A DNA stretch of 64,000 bases from Odontocerum albicorne (Eukaryota; Arthropoda; Insecta; Trichoptera; Odontoceridae). A model generated the notes under the pieces. That model searched no databases and was not told the DNA's origin. It was given only the letters and a program-made list of their open reading frames with translations. The stretch lies in assembly GCA_949825065.1 (NCBI GenBank), contig OX463856.1, positions 13,267,238 through 13,331,237 on the forward strand, in the 5' to 3' direction. The position numbers and the translations under genes were made by a program. Shown here in pieces: positions 1 through 11,739 of the stretch (its first letter is position 1; each line of letters begins with the position of its first letter).

Positions 1-163
1 TAAATCATTGGCACTAGTGAGATTATTAAGCCATAGGAATGAGAATAATAAATTAATCATATGCAGCTGGTATAAAAACTACGAGGCAGTTTTGCAATGT
101 TTGCCTGTAATTAATAGTAAATTAAAAAGGACTACTTTTGTGAAAAATATTAAATAAAATTAC

Positions 164-329
164 ATAGTTTTGTGAAACTTCTGTTTTCTTCTCTCTTCTT
201 CTCTGCGGATTTCTTCCAGAGCCGAGAGCTGTTTTGATTTCTTGACAGTAGATGGACCTTGAGTCGCAGCTTTTCTTTTCTCCTCTTTCTCCAAAGCACT
301 TAATTTTGCACCAGGTAGAACTTTTGGAG
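164..329 (-). CDS. kin17: KIN17 exon 5 (lysine-rich linker), 3' limit uncertain
   Basis: The acceptor TTTGCAG ends at 330. The frame gives APKVLPGAKLSALEKEEKRK, then KKSKQLSALEEIRREEERRK. The family continues here with a DYWL segment. In this sequence the frame meets TAA at 161-159, so the donor AT|GTAATT (163-162) is the likely exon end. No DYWL-like exon is seen in 1-163, so the rest should lie outside the window. If the donor is not used, the protein would be truncated at about 269 residues. Confidence 0.8.
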
Positions 330-3300
330 CTGCAAATATATTATAAGATTATTTAAAAAAGAAAAGAACAAATTAATTAATCAGATGAAATCAGTTGTCC
401 ATCCTACACGATAGGGAAAATCCCAGTCTTAGTCTAACATGGGAAAACGTGGAGTGCCCGGTTGTGAACTGACCAGGATGGAGGAAGACATTTTATGGCA
501 TCTCTATGGTGATGTAGGATGATAAGATGATGCCACTTCTAAAAAGAGTGAACTTTTTTTTAGTTTCTTTTGTTTCATTTTTATTAAAATGTTTTCTTTT
601 GTTAATCCTTTAAAAGCCGGAAGTTATTAGTATGGCCGTACCTAGCAGGCCGTGATGTTTTCAACAAAAATAAAACCTAAACAATTTATGTTGTTTGTAT
701 ACAGACATAAAGGATATTATGAAAACTTACTATATATATACACCGTGGGGAGTTTGAGCTGCCGTTCACTCAGAAAAACACAGTTTAAATATTCACAAAA
801 TGTCAGGGTTGTCACAACTTGATACAGAAAACACGTTTGCTTATAAATATAGTGGAATATAATATACTTTGTAAACTAAAATCAACAAATTATCTGTATG
901 ATGTATAATAAAGCACAAAAGGTAAATAAACTATAAAATAAAACCGTAAAAAGTCTATATAAACGTCGTATTATGCCGCAAAACTACCGCCAATAACCAA
1001 AGAATACATGAAAACACGCTTTGTAAATAAATACTTTGAAAAATTTACAAAAGTAACGCACAATAGTTAAAAATCAACCATTGAACAAAACTACAAACGA
1101 AGTCATTATAAATCATCGCAATTACGACGCAAAAAACTGTAGTCGGTAACCCTGAATCAGAGACACGTATTGACTGTCAGTGAAAGCTTTTAGAAAGATG
1201 ACTGTAACTTTGATAATATCGGTAAATTGTAATATTCAAGTATTTCTTGACCATCCCAATAGATGTCCCTATGTGTTATAATTTATAAATTATTACAATT
1301 GGATTTGATATTGGCTTGCGACAAGTTCAAAGGAGAGTGCGTTTACGCGTTCATTTTGTATGGCCGGCCTGGCGAGCACTGAATCGGAGAGGGCATCAAC
1401 GCGCTCGTGGCAGTGAACCGGTTAAACAGGTATCCCTCGTTACACTTGATTTTACTATAATGCAATTTAAATAAAATTTTGAAAAAAAACTACAAAATGC
1501 CTATTTGAATGTCGCAATCACCCTGTGAGTGATTATGTATCTTAGCTTACTACAAGAACTTGATAGACATCAGAAAAATGCTGCCTATAAACTCACTCAC
1601 AATTTTGCAAAACAATAAGCTTGAAAATTGTTCACCTATTGATCCAGCCAGACCCTTCAAGAAAGCTGGAGAATGATGAGCTGGACTTAGTTGATTTGTT
1701 ACCCGATTGAAATGAATAAGTTATATAGACCTTCTAATTGAAAAAATAAGTATTGGTTTTTTTAGTTTACCATATTTTTAAATGAATGATGAAATCAGGT
1801 GGACATGTGTACCAACAATTAAATTAAAATAAATACATTTTCATTCACTCACCAATAGTTTTTGTTTTCAGTTGAACGGATATTTTTTCATCTTCATCTT
1901 TCCTTTGTAATTCTGTGTACGTGGCTTCAGCAGATGTCGAGGATTGTTTTCCTCTTTCTATTTGCTTCTCAAGAAACTCCATCATTCTTTCCTTTAAAAA
2001 AAAAACAATGATTTAAACATCAATTCATATATCCCGTTAATCATTTCTATAATTTTGCCTTACATACTGTGAGGAGATTAGTAAAATAACATTTAGTATT
2101 CTCATCCTTATTTATCTGTAATTGCCATAATATCTCGAATGCCCAATATTACAAAAAGATACCTTTTTAGAAACGATTGTTCCTTAAAGGAGAGATGATG
2201 AAGATGATTGTTGATAAATAAAAACTCGTCGAAATCGGAATGTGTAAAGAGGAATTTTATTGACAGACGTCGGAATTTATAATGTTTATTGAATGTGTGC
2301 GGGAATGCGCACGCGATATATCGCTGTCTCGTCTCTGCGTTTACAATACGTTTGTTGTCACGTGTAGGTATTCTTTCTGTTTTGGGAGACAGCGCGAAAG
2401 ATGTGTTGCTTTCTCGTTTCCTTATGGAATGCGCTCTCGGTTGGTAGCAAGTTGAATGACCGACGCGTGGACTTTGTTCATTGATTGTCTCGGATTGTGA
2501 AGGTGTGCAAAGGTCGTCTCGTGGGTTCAGTGACCGCGCATACGGTCGCCACACCTTGATTGACACAAATAAGAAAAATTAACGAAAAGAACTTATAATT
2601 GTGGGTATTGTAGGTTTTCAAAGAGTGCCCTGGGGTACCGTGATTAATTCCTAGTGGCACCGCCGGATATTAGAAAAATTTTAATCATTCCAGGCAATCT
2701 TAGAACACTAAAACTAAATATTGTCAATATGGAACCAGTTGAGCTTTGGGTATTAGTCAAGAATAAATATCCATTTGGTTCCATTTCCAATAAATGACCT
2801 CTGCAAAGCTGAGTTTTTGGCGGATACTTTAATAAAAACAAAATGTCGCTCAAAACTCAACGTGGAACTCAAAATGAGGGTGCTATGCACAGTATAACCT
2901 GGTGGACTATTGTCATATTTCCAATCTTAGGTTTTGACTAGTAATTTCATTTTATCTTAAATACATATATTTTTTATAATTTTCCCTACAATATCCTCTC
3001 GAGATCAATTAATTTTTTTAACCAGTAAAGAAGCATAGACATATTTTAACATCCACGCACGAGTGTACCAAAAGTAGTAAAGGTAAACTTTGTTCAGATC
3101 TTGTATGGCACTAATGAAATGATTTATTAAAAAGCTCTTTGAATTTCTTCAAAATAAATTATCGGGACACCTTTATCATTGATTGAGACATTGCAAGATT
3201 ATTTTGTCAACAAACGTCAAATAAACCCCACAAGTCGAAAGACCACAGGTGAAGACATTGAGAAACGTTGGGTTATTTAGTGGGCATATCTCGATAGTTT

Positions 3301-6300
3301 ATATAAATCCATTGAGTTTTAATAAGTGGTTGTTTTAATCATCTTACTCTGAGTATCTTATTTTGAACATTGAACACGCACTTTGGGATAAGTTGTTTGT
3401 TCAAAGTGACCACATATTTAAGCTAAAACTTGATTAAGCCCTCAATTTTAGTTGTAAATAAAATTTTGATTGTAATATGGTTCCTTCATATTTTTTTAAT
3501 TAAATAATTAACATAAATTATCAAAACACAAAAATTTTGCCATTCATTTTCAAACAGTGTAAGCCAATGTGTGTTTTATGGCAATATAAGTTTTTTAATT
3601 GTCAATTGTAGATAATAGTCAACTGTATTTGATTCATTTTTTTGCTGTCCGTGTTGTATCATACATTGGTATACTTATACATCATATTCTGAAAGATATA
3701 TGTATCCTGAATAGAGAGATTTTTTTTAGAAGATGTTGATTCGTTATCTTTTGTTTTACTGATATACACATATATAAGGGACACTTAAGTGTCATTTATT
3801 TTCTCAGTAAATGTACCAAAACTAGAATTAAATATGCATAATATATATACAAACCTCATCATCTTTGTCCATTTTTCCCTTACGCGCCTGGGCTTCCTGG
3901 GCTGCCACCGTGGCTGGATCTCTATCGATGTAAGTCACGAACCATCCCTTCTCAGTCTCATCCACCGTGCAGCGCCCCTCCCTGCCCAGCCACTTGACGA
4001 AGTCTGTTAGGGTTTCCCATTGTGTCGCATTCATGTGCAAATGTTCCCTGGAAGTATAAGATAAAGCAAAATAGGTAAGTACTTAACCTTTATGGAGTAT
4101 TGTATTATGAGAAACAAGGGGAAAGGTTCCATCAAGATTTAAAAAAAATTGAACATCGGTATCATGGAAGGTGGGACGTTCATAAAATAGATGACAACAA
4201 TTGATTGTTAAAAAGAGACAATTCTTCAACCCTCTAAAAAAAACTTCAAGACGAGCATTTGTTCCCAACTTAAGTACATATGATGTATTTAATTTGATTT
4301 ATTTAGTGGCTTTTTGTTGCAGTTTTTATATTAAGGTTTCACTATCCATTTACATATTTGGTAACAATTTAATTATACATAAAGTATTTTGTATAATAAA
4401 ATGTGGTTAATGTAAAAAAATATTTATTCGTAGTTGTATCATTTTTCAATGATAATAAAACAAGTGTTATTTCCGAATTAAGAATAATTCTTACATTATG
4501 ATTTTTTTCTCTACGATTTAATAATAAGAATACATATTCAAAAATTCAAGTGCTTTAAAATCAAAACTGATTGGCTTGAGTAATATTGCATAATAACATA
4601 ACAAAAGTGATTGGCTAGAGTAATATTCGTAGTAAAATAACAAAAGTGATTGGATTGAGTACATAATATCACGTAGTAAAATAACAAAAGTGATCGGCTT
4701 GAGTAATATTACGTAGTAAAATAACAAAAGTAATTGGCTTGGGTAATATTACATAGTAAACAAACAAAAGTGATTGGCTTGAGTAATGCTACGTAGTAAA
4801 AAAATTAAAATGAGTAGCTTGAGTAATATTACGTAGTAAAATAACAAAAGTGATTGGCTTGAGTAATATTGCGTAGTAAAATAACAAAAGTGATTGGCTT
4901 GAGTAATATTCATAGTAAAATAACTAAAGTAATTGGCTTGGGTAATATTACGTAGTAAAAATACAAAAGTGATTGGCTTGAGTAATATTACGTAGTAAAA
5001 AAATAAAAATGAGTGGCTTGAGTAATATTACGTAGTAAAATAACAAAAGTGATTGGTTTGAGTAATATCACGTAGTAAAATAACAAAAGTGATCGGCTTG
5101 AGTAATATTACATAGTAAAAAAATAAAAATGAGTGGCTTGAGTAATATTACGTAGTAAAATAACAAAAGTGATTGGCTTGAGTAATATTGCGTAGTAAAA
5201 TAAAAAAAGTGATTGGCTTGAGTAATATTCGTAGTACAATAACAAAAGTGATTGGCTTGAGTAATATCACGTAGTAAAATAACAGAAGTGATCGGCTTGA
5301 GTAATATAACGTAGTAAAATAACAAAAGTAATTGGCTTGGGCAATATTACATAGTAAAAAACAAAAGTGATCGGCTTGAGTATTATTACATAGTAAAAAA
5401 ATTTAAATGAGTGGCTTGAGTAATATTACGTAGTAAAATAACAAAAGTGATTGGCTTGAGTAATATTGCGTAGTAAAATAAAAAAAGTGATTGGCTTGAG
5501 TAATATTCGTAGTAAAATAACAAAAGTGATTGGCTTGAGTAATATCACGTAGTAAAATAACAGAAGTGATTGGCTTGAGTAATATTACGTAGTAAAATAA
5601 CAAAAGTAATTGGCTTGGGTAATATTACATAGTAAAAAACAAAAGTGATCGGCTTGAGTAATATTATATTGTAAAAAAATAAAAATGAGTGGCTTGAGTA
5701 ATATTACGTAGTAAAATAACAAAAGTGATTGGCTTGAGTAATATTGCGTAGTAAAATAAAAAAAGTGATTGGCTTGAGTAATATTCGTAGTAAAATAACA
5801 AAAGTGATTGGCTTGAGTAATATCACGTAGTAAAATAACAAAAGTGATTGGCTTGAGTAATATTACGTAGTAAAATAACAAAAGTAATTGGCTTGGGTAA
5901 TATTACATAGTAAAAAACAAAAGTGATTGGCTTGAGTAATAGTACGAAGTAAAAAAATAAAAATGAGTGGCTTGAGTAATATTACGTAGTAAAATAACAA
6001 AAGTGATTGGCTTGAGTAATATTGCGTAGTAAAATAACAAAAGTGATTGGCTTGGGTAATATTCGTAGTAAAATAACAAAAGTAATTGGCTTGGGTGATA
6101 TTACATAATAAAAAAACAAAAGTGATTGGCTTGAGTAATATTACGTAGTAAAAAAATTAAAATGAGTAGCTTGAGTAATATTACGTAGTAAAATAACAAA
6201 AGTGATTGGCTTGAGTAATATCACGTAGTAAAATAACAAAAGTGATCGGCTTGAGTAATATTACGTAGTAAAATAACAAAAGTAATTGGCTTGGGTAATA

Positions 6301-7520
6301 TTACGTAGTAAAAAAACCAAAGTGATTGGCTTGAGTAATATTACATAGTAAAATAACAAAAGTGGATTGGCTTGAGTAATATTACGTAGCAAAATAACAA
6401 AATTAAGAAAACTTTTTTTAGATTATTAAAAAAAATTTAAATACCTATCTGCGATATAATCTTGATACACCTTGTTGGCATTAACTCTTTTAGTACCAAA
6501 CTGTCTTCTGAGAAGTTCACAATATCCATCAGCAAACTCTTTCGAAAACTCATCGATGTACGCGTTTGAATTATCAGCAAAGAGTAACAGTTGGCGTTGA
6601 TGGGACTCGGACATGGTGTGGCACTTGAATCCATTTTCGTCTCGACACTGCTTTTGACACATTTGACAATACCATCTGAAATATATTAAATAAATAACTG
6701 CAAAAGGAGTTCAATGTAGCAATGACATCTACAATGTTATTTAGAATTTCGTCATCAAAGGAGAGTTAATAGATAACAAATTCTACGATTAAAATTTCAG
6801 CCCATTTGTACATACACTGATAAATTTCCGATACCTCGCCGGCCCAGCTCGTTTCTAAATAGAGAACGAAGGACAACTGTACAAAAAGAGCTTGGACAAT
6901 AATAACTGCAATGTATTAACATTTAGTCACAGCTTGAAATGCCACAAGTATGGTTTTTAGTGCAAAATACCTTTATGAATAGATTTGAAAAGAAAAAGAA
7001 ATAATTTATTATGTATATTATGGGATGAACGTTTTGGTCTGTCTGAGATGATGAAGTGTGAAGGGTTTGATTCGCGTGATGTATACATATGTAATTGAGT
7101 GTCACTGTTTGTCAGGTTGATGAGAATGTGCAACGGGGTTTTATATAATCAAAAATCGGAAAGAAGAATCGATTTATTTTTTCATGCTATGTCCTCAGTG
7201 AAAAACCTAGTTTACTGGGGACACAACAAATGAAGGGCAATAAACCCAGATCCATTAAAATTGTGTATCCAAATTAAATTACCTGTTGTTTTTTCGCACA
7301 TTATGTTTATTTATTGTCATGCGTAAAATAAATAAAAAAAATTAAGTTTGCTCTAACATTTGACATAACGAAAAATGAGGTTAAGTTATATTCAAATGTT
7401 AATTGTAATTTATTTATACAGATTAAAATTGAAAACAAATTACCTTAACTTCTGCAATCCTTTTGCTTTAATCTTGTTGGCAATATATTTTGGAGTGCCC
7501 TTTTCTGCTTTCCCCCCCAT
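164..7520 (-). CDS. kin17: DNA/RNA-binding protein KIN17, exons 1-5 (3' end outside window)
   Basis: This is the gene-level entry; exons run 7520-7444, 6675-6445, 4047-3855, 1991-1853 and 329-164. KIN17 is a nuclear zinc-finger protein that binds curved DNA and RNA and acts in DNA replication, repair and splicing-associated complexes. The joined exons stay in one frame and give about 268 residues. The N-terminus is MGGKAEKGTPKYIANKIKAK. A zinc finger follows with C29, C32, H45 and H51. The winged-helix domain (about residues 52-146) contains FGTKRVNANKVY, HMNATQWETLTDFVKWLGRE and YIDRDP, which are family hallmarks. A charged K/E-rich linker comes next. Family members are near 390 residues, so the C-terminal SH3/KOW-like tandem domain is missing because it lies beyond position 1. 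All internal splice sites are GT/AG and phases match. The neighbouring protease gene is divergent and unrelated. Recognition is from remembered family sequence, not a search. Confidence 0.93.
330..1852. other. KIN17 intron 4, no recognised element
   Basis: The intron is AT-rich with a modestly GC-rich patch near 1320-1430. No coding homology, tandem array or clear transposon end was seen. Confidence 0.5.
1853..1991 (-). CDS. kin17: KIN17 exon 4 (linker)
   Basis: A pyrimidine-rich acceptor ending AAAG precedes 1991. The frame gives ERMMEFLEKQIERGKQ, then TYTELQRKDEDEKISVQL, which corresponds to the FIxxQI...FTEL..E..EK segment of KIN17 relatives. The donor is G|GTGAGT at 1852-1851. The 139-nt length changes phase correctly for exon 5. 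Confidence 0.88.
2178..2553. mobile_element. Solo-LTR-like dispersed repeat, copy 1 (KIN17 intron 3)
   Basis: The segment starts TGTTCCTTAAAGG and ends near TCGCCACA. It shares its order of motifs with 54111-54508: GATTGTTGATAAATAA near the start, then a pair of alternating-purine GCGCGAGCGC-like motifs, then GAGACAGCG, then a terminal GACC...CGACA. The TG...CA ends and the roughly 380-bp length suggest a solo long terminal repeat, but no target duplication was seen. An open frame across it is probably accidental. Confidence 0.45.
2554..3854. other. Rest of KIN17 intron 3, no recognised element
   Basis: The sequence is AT-rich. A short open stretch at 2644-2853 matches no family known to me, and no array or terminal repeats were seen. 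Confidence 0.45.
3855..4047 (-). CDS. kin17: KIN17 exon 3 (winged-helix core)
   Basis: The acceptor CAG lies at 4050-4048. The exon encodes EHLHMNATQWETLTDF, VKWLGREGRCTVDETEKGWF and YIDRDPATVAAQ, the most conserved block of the family, and ends GATGAG|GTTTGT in phase 0. Its reverse strand also reads open, but only as a shadow. Confidence 0.94.
4569..6403. repeat. 40-bp minisatellite, about 45 copies, in KIN17 intron 2
   Basis: The repeat unit is 40 bp with core GATTGGCTTGAGTAATATTA followed by CGTAGTAAAATAACAAAAGT. Variants include a GAGTGGC form, a short ATTCGTAGT form, and GATCGGC or AATTGGC forms. The GAGTGGC variant recurs at about 5131, 5409, 5686 and 5963, giving a higher-order period near 278 bp (seven units). 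Reverse-strand open frames across it (FYYVILLKPI...) are by-products of the period. Confidence 0.95.
6445..6675 (-). CDS. kin17: KIN17 exon 2 (zinc finger and start of winged helix)
   Basis: The acceptor TTTCAG precedes 6675. The first base completes Arg26, and WYCQMCQKQC follows. The Cys2-His2 finger (C-x2-C-x12-H-x5-H) and the segment YIDEFSKEF...LLRRQFGTKRV are typical of KIN17. The donor is AG|GTATTT at 6444-6443. Confidence 0.93.
6985..7345 (+). mobile_element. LINE 3'-untranslated fragment (family L1x), plus orientation
   Basis: The reverse complement of this segment matches 55020-55420 and 63575-63990 over most of its length, including the motifs for a TGTCAGGTTGATGAGAA block and CCCAGATCCATTAAAATTGT. 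At 55 kb this sequence directly follows a LINE reverse-transcriptase ORF, so this copy is its 5'-truncated 3' end, inserted in KIN17 intron 1. Confidence 0.7.
7444..7520 (-). CDS. kin17: KIN17 exon 1 (start codon)
   Basis: ATG at 7520-7518 begins MGGKAEKGTPKYIANKIK, matching the conserved KIN17 start (TPKAIANRIKSKGLQKLR in relatives). The exon gives 25 codons plus AG of a split Arg codon. The donor is AG|GTAATT at 7443-7442. Confidence 0.92.
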
Positions 7521-8045
7521 TTTAATTCACTTTCATTTGTCAATAATCAAATATGTTTATTACGCGAATTTGAAAACAACTTTACTGCAGTATTAAATGG
7601 TCTTCAATTAAGGATATTTCATTAACTCTGCAGCATAATGAAATTTAAAAATATTTGTAATTATTGACAATAATCTGAAGAAACATTTGCTTTAGGCACA
7701 GATTTCTGAATCTTTAGGTTTAGAACAGCTCAGTTTACATTGAGAAAAGCGCTCACAGCGCTGTCACTCTGTGACACTCGTCCTTGCCTGCCATAGAGTC
7801 ATAGAATAGCGCGATCATAGAGTATCATTCATAGTGGTGAGAACTTCTTGAATGATGATTGTGAACTATAATTATACAAATGAGTAAAATGTAACCAAAC
7901 TAAAATAAATTACTTATTGAATTTCTAAATGACCGATACGAATAGAAGAGACATTTAAAGATTTTTTACTTAATATTTTGGTAACTGGAACATTTTGAGT
8001 AACTGATGTGATAAGTAGCTAGCTATAGATAATGAGACTTTATAT
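7521..8045. other. Upstream region of KIN17
   Basis: This should hold the 5' UTR and promoter of the minus-strand KIN17 gene. A comparatively GC-rich patch at about 7740-7830 may be promoter-proximal, but no TATA box or convincing initiator is visible. Confidence 0.3.
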
Positions 8046-9187
8046 CAATGATACTCAACCTTTTTTTGCTTCGGGCCACATACATATATTTGTAAAGCTA
8101 CGCGGGCCGCAACACTATACTGGTATGACAAAAAATATCATGAAACCCACCACCCCCGTTTTTTTGGAAAACCATTTGAGATTTATAAAAATATAACCAA
8201 AACAGAATAATAATAGTACATATCACTTATCAGCATACGGTTCGTTAAAAATTACAATAGTGAAAAAAATAAAACTCAAAAGTAACATGTATTGTACAGT
8301 TTATTTTGAAATTAGTGTGATTTTTGACATTGGGATAAATTTTCAACAATTTTAGACAAATCGGGTTTATAATTGCTGCATGCTACCCTCAATACGTCAT
8401 CAAGGTGAGAATCAGTAAGTCGATTCCTGTGTACGTTTTTTGCATATTTCATTTTGGAATATGATGACTCACAAAGATATGTTGATTCAAACAATGTGAG
8501 GAGCAGGCAGGCACATTTTTTTAGTCTTGTATTTTTCAGGAACTAATTCCCAAAAATGGATGTACTCCTTCCCCTCTCTTTTTCTTCAAAAATAGCTTTC
8601 AGATTAGTATCGTTCTTAAATTCGATAAATTCATCAAAAAGCACTGCATAATCATATCCCAATGCAGCTAAATGTGTTAAAGTTGCTGTTTCTAGGTGCC
8701 AGGGATTTTCTATAAGTAACAAACATTTTTCGATTGCATTTCGAAGACACACCCGCCATTATGGGTAATTAAATTATAACAAAACAATATTTTATAAGAC
8801 AGCAAAAAAAGCTATCGTATCCGTGTTCCGCGTAATGTTTACTTGAAATAAAGCCGCAACACTGTGACTGTGACATATTCAACTTTGGAGCTGTCAAAAA
8901 TTTATGTGTTGCCACAAGCAAAATTATTTGCGCGCATATTTGTCTGTCAAATGTTTGTTTTTTGGGAATAAATCTAGCGTGTGCAGTAGCAACACTCTTA
9001 TACCAGATCTGATGTTGACACGACAACGACCATCCTCTTCGGGTTTCCATGTCTGTACGTCAAAGTCGAAATTAATCTCAAGATATACGAAATATAGAAT
9101 GCCAGATTTTGTAAATCATGTTCCTGATAATAAATGTGTTGAGGGCCGCACAAAAAAGCTTGGCGGGCCGCAGGTTTAATATAACCG
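8046..9187 (-). mobile_element. Degenerate hAT transposon with 8-bp target duplication
   Basis: The left end is CAATGATACTCAACC (8046-8060) and the right end GGTTTAATATAACCG (9173-9187), an imperfect inverted repeat of the hAT type. Both ends carry the GGGCC subterminal motifs usual in these elements. The flanks are CTTTATAT (8038-8045) and CTTTATTT (9188-9195), a 7/8 match at the expected 8-bp size. Minus-strand transposase remnants lie inside. At about 1.14 kb it is much shorter than an autonomous hAT. Confidence 0.75.
8312..8752 (-). pseudogene. hAT transposase C-terminal remnant
   Basis: Frame 8494-8312 reads FESTYLCESSYSKMKYAKN, RLTDSHLDDVLRVACSNYKP, which matches the dimerisation region of hAT transposases related to SCAND3/ZBED5 (GSTYLCE..FSxMK...RSRLTDEHL). 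Upstream, 8752-8543 gives a degenerate preceding segment, and FWELVPEKYKTKK is readable in a shifted frame near 8560-8520. Frameshifts and stops make it inactive. Recognition is from family memory. Confidence 0.7.
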
Positions 9188-10534
9188 CTTTATTTTGATA
9201 TTCATGTCAAATAATTACTACTAGGCAAAGTCAATTATGCCGCGTGGTTAAAAAGACTTTTCATTCATGAACTATTGAATGGCGTTCTATTTATTAAAAT
9301 ATGTGACAATCATATATTGTTTTTATGTGATGAGATCAATTATATTCTATAATTTATTGAATTACTTAAAAACTATAAATAAAAAAGATTAAAAGCAGAA
9401 GCACACTGTTATTGTCAATAATACTTAATCTGACTATTGAATAACATAGAACTTAACCAAAATTGATTTAGAATCAGAAAATGGCGTATAACGATAAGAA
9501 ACACTTATAGGATATGTAAATATGACTAACGAGATCCTATGAAGTGGACATGACTTAACACTGGCGTACATTCCTTTATTTATAAGAGTTCACGGCTATC
9601 ATTAAAAAAATAAATGGGGCACTTAAAACATATATTCTTGAAACAAACAGTATTAAAATCTACATAAGTGACATGCGTATCATAGATAATACATACAATT
9701 TGTGGTTTGTTGGAAAAATGTATGTAAATTAAGTGTTTTGCTACATGAACTAGAAAATTATAAGTCATTAAATTAGTTGGACTAGTGAATTGCTTTAGTG
9801 AACTCGTTCATTTTGCTGAATGAACAAAAAAGAATCAATTTTAAAACGACCATCATATATATTTAGACGTAGTAAGGAATACGTTTAGCGTGTCTAGTGT
9901 CTGCACTTTAACACACATGTTTCCATTGCGATCGCGATAAGTCCAATGAAGGAGTAAGGTGTTTCAAAGTCGAACCTATACTTCGAGCAAAAACTATCAA
10001 CTAGTCCTAGTGTATTGCGATAGCGAATGGATCGGGTATTGGCTGTTTTAAACTTAAAGGGGCGCGGCCAGTTTTTACAGGCGTACCGAATCAATTAATC
10101 TTTTTTTCTTGTTTTGAGACCTTGAAGCTCATCACGACGGGTGACTGGAAAGAAAGACGACGCCTATGGGTGCATCAATGTTTATGAAAATTTTATTTAT
10201 AAAACTTTGTTTATTGATATCTTTATGCAATTGTTTCGTTTAATTTTAAGCAATATATATATTACAAAATATATGATTCCAATAAAATGTTATTTTCAAT
10301 AAAGGGTGACGCAACGAGAACTGCTATTTAAAATTTGCCGTCATTTTTCAGCTGTCAAACGCATGATATTTATAATGAACATATGTCATCTACATGATGT
10401 TTTCACCATTTTTATAATAAATTTTAATAATTTCTAAGTGTTCTGTAATCGTGTACTGCTGCATTATTAATTTATAGGTTATGTAGATGATTTATATCCA
10501 TTATAAATATTATACGTTTGACAACTGATATAAT
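9188..10534. other. No recognised feature
   Basis: AT-rich intergenic DNA between KIN17 and the protease gene. A more GC-rich island at about 9890-10100 reads open on the minus strand (66 codons) but resembles no family I know. Confidence 0.4.
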
Positions 10535-11095
10535 CTTAACATGAGGGGGTATTCTACATAATCTTAACTTGAGGGGGTATCTACTCTAGAGGCGTGAATT
10601 TCGGGCGTTTTTTTCAGACAACATAAAAAAAAAAACAAAAAATAAATGTTGAATTTTTTTGATGTTATCTTGTAAAAATGGGGGGGTGGGGTGGGGTTGG
10701 GGGTGAGCTGGTCGATAATTGGTACCAAAAAAAAATTGCGGTGTCTGAAAAAAAGGCAAAAATATAGTTTTGAATTTTCCAAGGTAGGAACGATAGAGAA
10801 ACATCTATCAAAGTTTCATACCAAATTTGAAGGCAATCAGTTGGACAGAACTTGAGATTTTTTATCGACTAGGTCGAAAAATAAAGTTTCAAGAAAAACG
10901 CGTTTACAGCTTTAAAATAATTGCCCGAGTCATTCCGGTGAGGCGTAATTGCAGCCTCATTTATAGCTTTAACTTCGTAAATATTGAGAGTTTTAAAATT
11001 TTCTTTTGACAACATATTTTTAAACTTTAAGAATATGCACAAAAAAAAACGATTTTTTCAAATTTTTCGAGTAGAATACCCCCTTGAACCATAGA
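10535..11095. mobile_element. Miniature inverted-repeat element with GGGGGTATTCTAC ends
   Basis: The left side has two partial ends, CATGAGGGGGTATTCTACAT (about 10541) and CTTGAGGGGGTATCTACTCT (about 10568). The right end at 11066-11089, reverse complemented, reads CAAGGGGGTATTCTACTCGA. The repeated left end suggests a nested or partly duplicated terminus. Target duplication is unclear and no transposase is present; the inside is poly-A/T and poly-G rich. Confidence 0.5.
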
Positions 11096-11739
11096 CTAAA
11101 TATTTTTTTGTATTTTTTTCTCTGTACATTCGTTAATTATAGCGTTTAGATCAATAGACTCAAATATATCTGATTATTTTGCTAAAATGCATAAACTATT
11201 CAGTGTGCACTATCCTGGCGAATAACGAAGATAATTTGTATCCTCTTCAAGACAATTAGTGCAAGCAATTCTGATGAAAATTCTTAATGCAGTGGCAATA
11301 TTTAGGAGTGTAGATTCAAAGTTTGAATTGATTATGGTTTTTTAACTAAGTTTTATGGTTTTTAACTAAGATTTGGATGTAGTTTTGTCATCAAATAACA
11401 TATTAATATGCTTTAACTTCAGACTTTATTTGATAAAATTCTTCTTGAAATTGTGTGAGCATGTATTATACTCGTATTTTACAGAATATTAGAATTTTTG
11501 CACCCTTGTGAGTTGGTGGCGGCCTGCAGCCCTCGGCGCGTGGGGCCTTAAGGCTTCATCCCTATTAATCCAATGCTTAATGTTCACATTTCCTAGGGAA
11601 TCAATAAAGAAGATCGCTATATAGGGGATTTATTTTGTCCACAATAACATTATGGATGGTGGCAGAATCGAATTGAACTACATAGGAAATCTGCAGATTA
11701 AAGGAAATAGCACATTAACTTTGATATATATTTTATTGT
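11096..11739. other. No recognised feature
   Basis: AT-rich sequence. A short GC patch at about 11505-11550 has no assignable identity. Confidence 0.4.

Noticed and set aside
2108..2566. A 152-codon minus-strand open frame
   Set aside because: It lies almost entirely within an LTR-like dispersed repeat. The homologous copy at 54 kb does not keep the frame, so it is most likely accidental.
5068..5881. Three long minus-strand open frames with repeated FYYVILLKPI and ITQANHF units
   Set aside because: They are produced by the 40-bp minisatellite in KIN17 intron 2 and have no start context, splice sites or homology.
4569..6403. CRISPR array
   Set aside because: The units are contiguous without spacers and lie in a eukaryotic intron, so this is a minisatellite.
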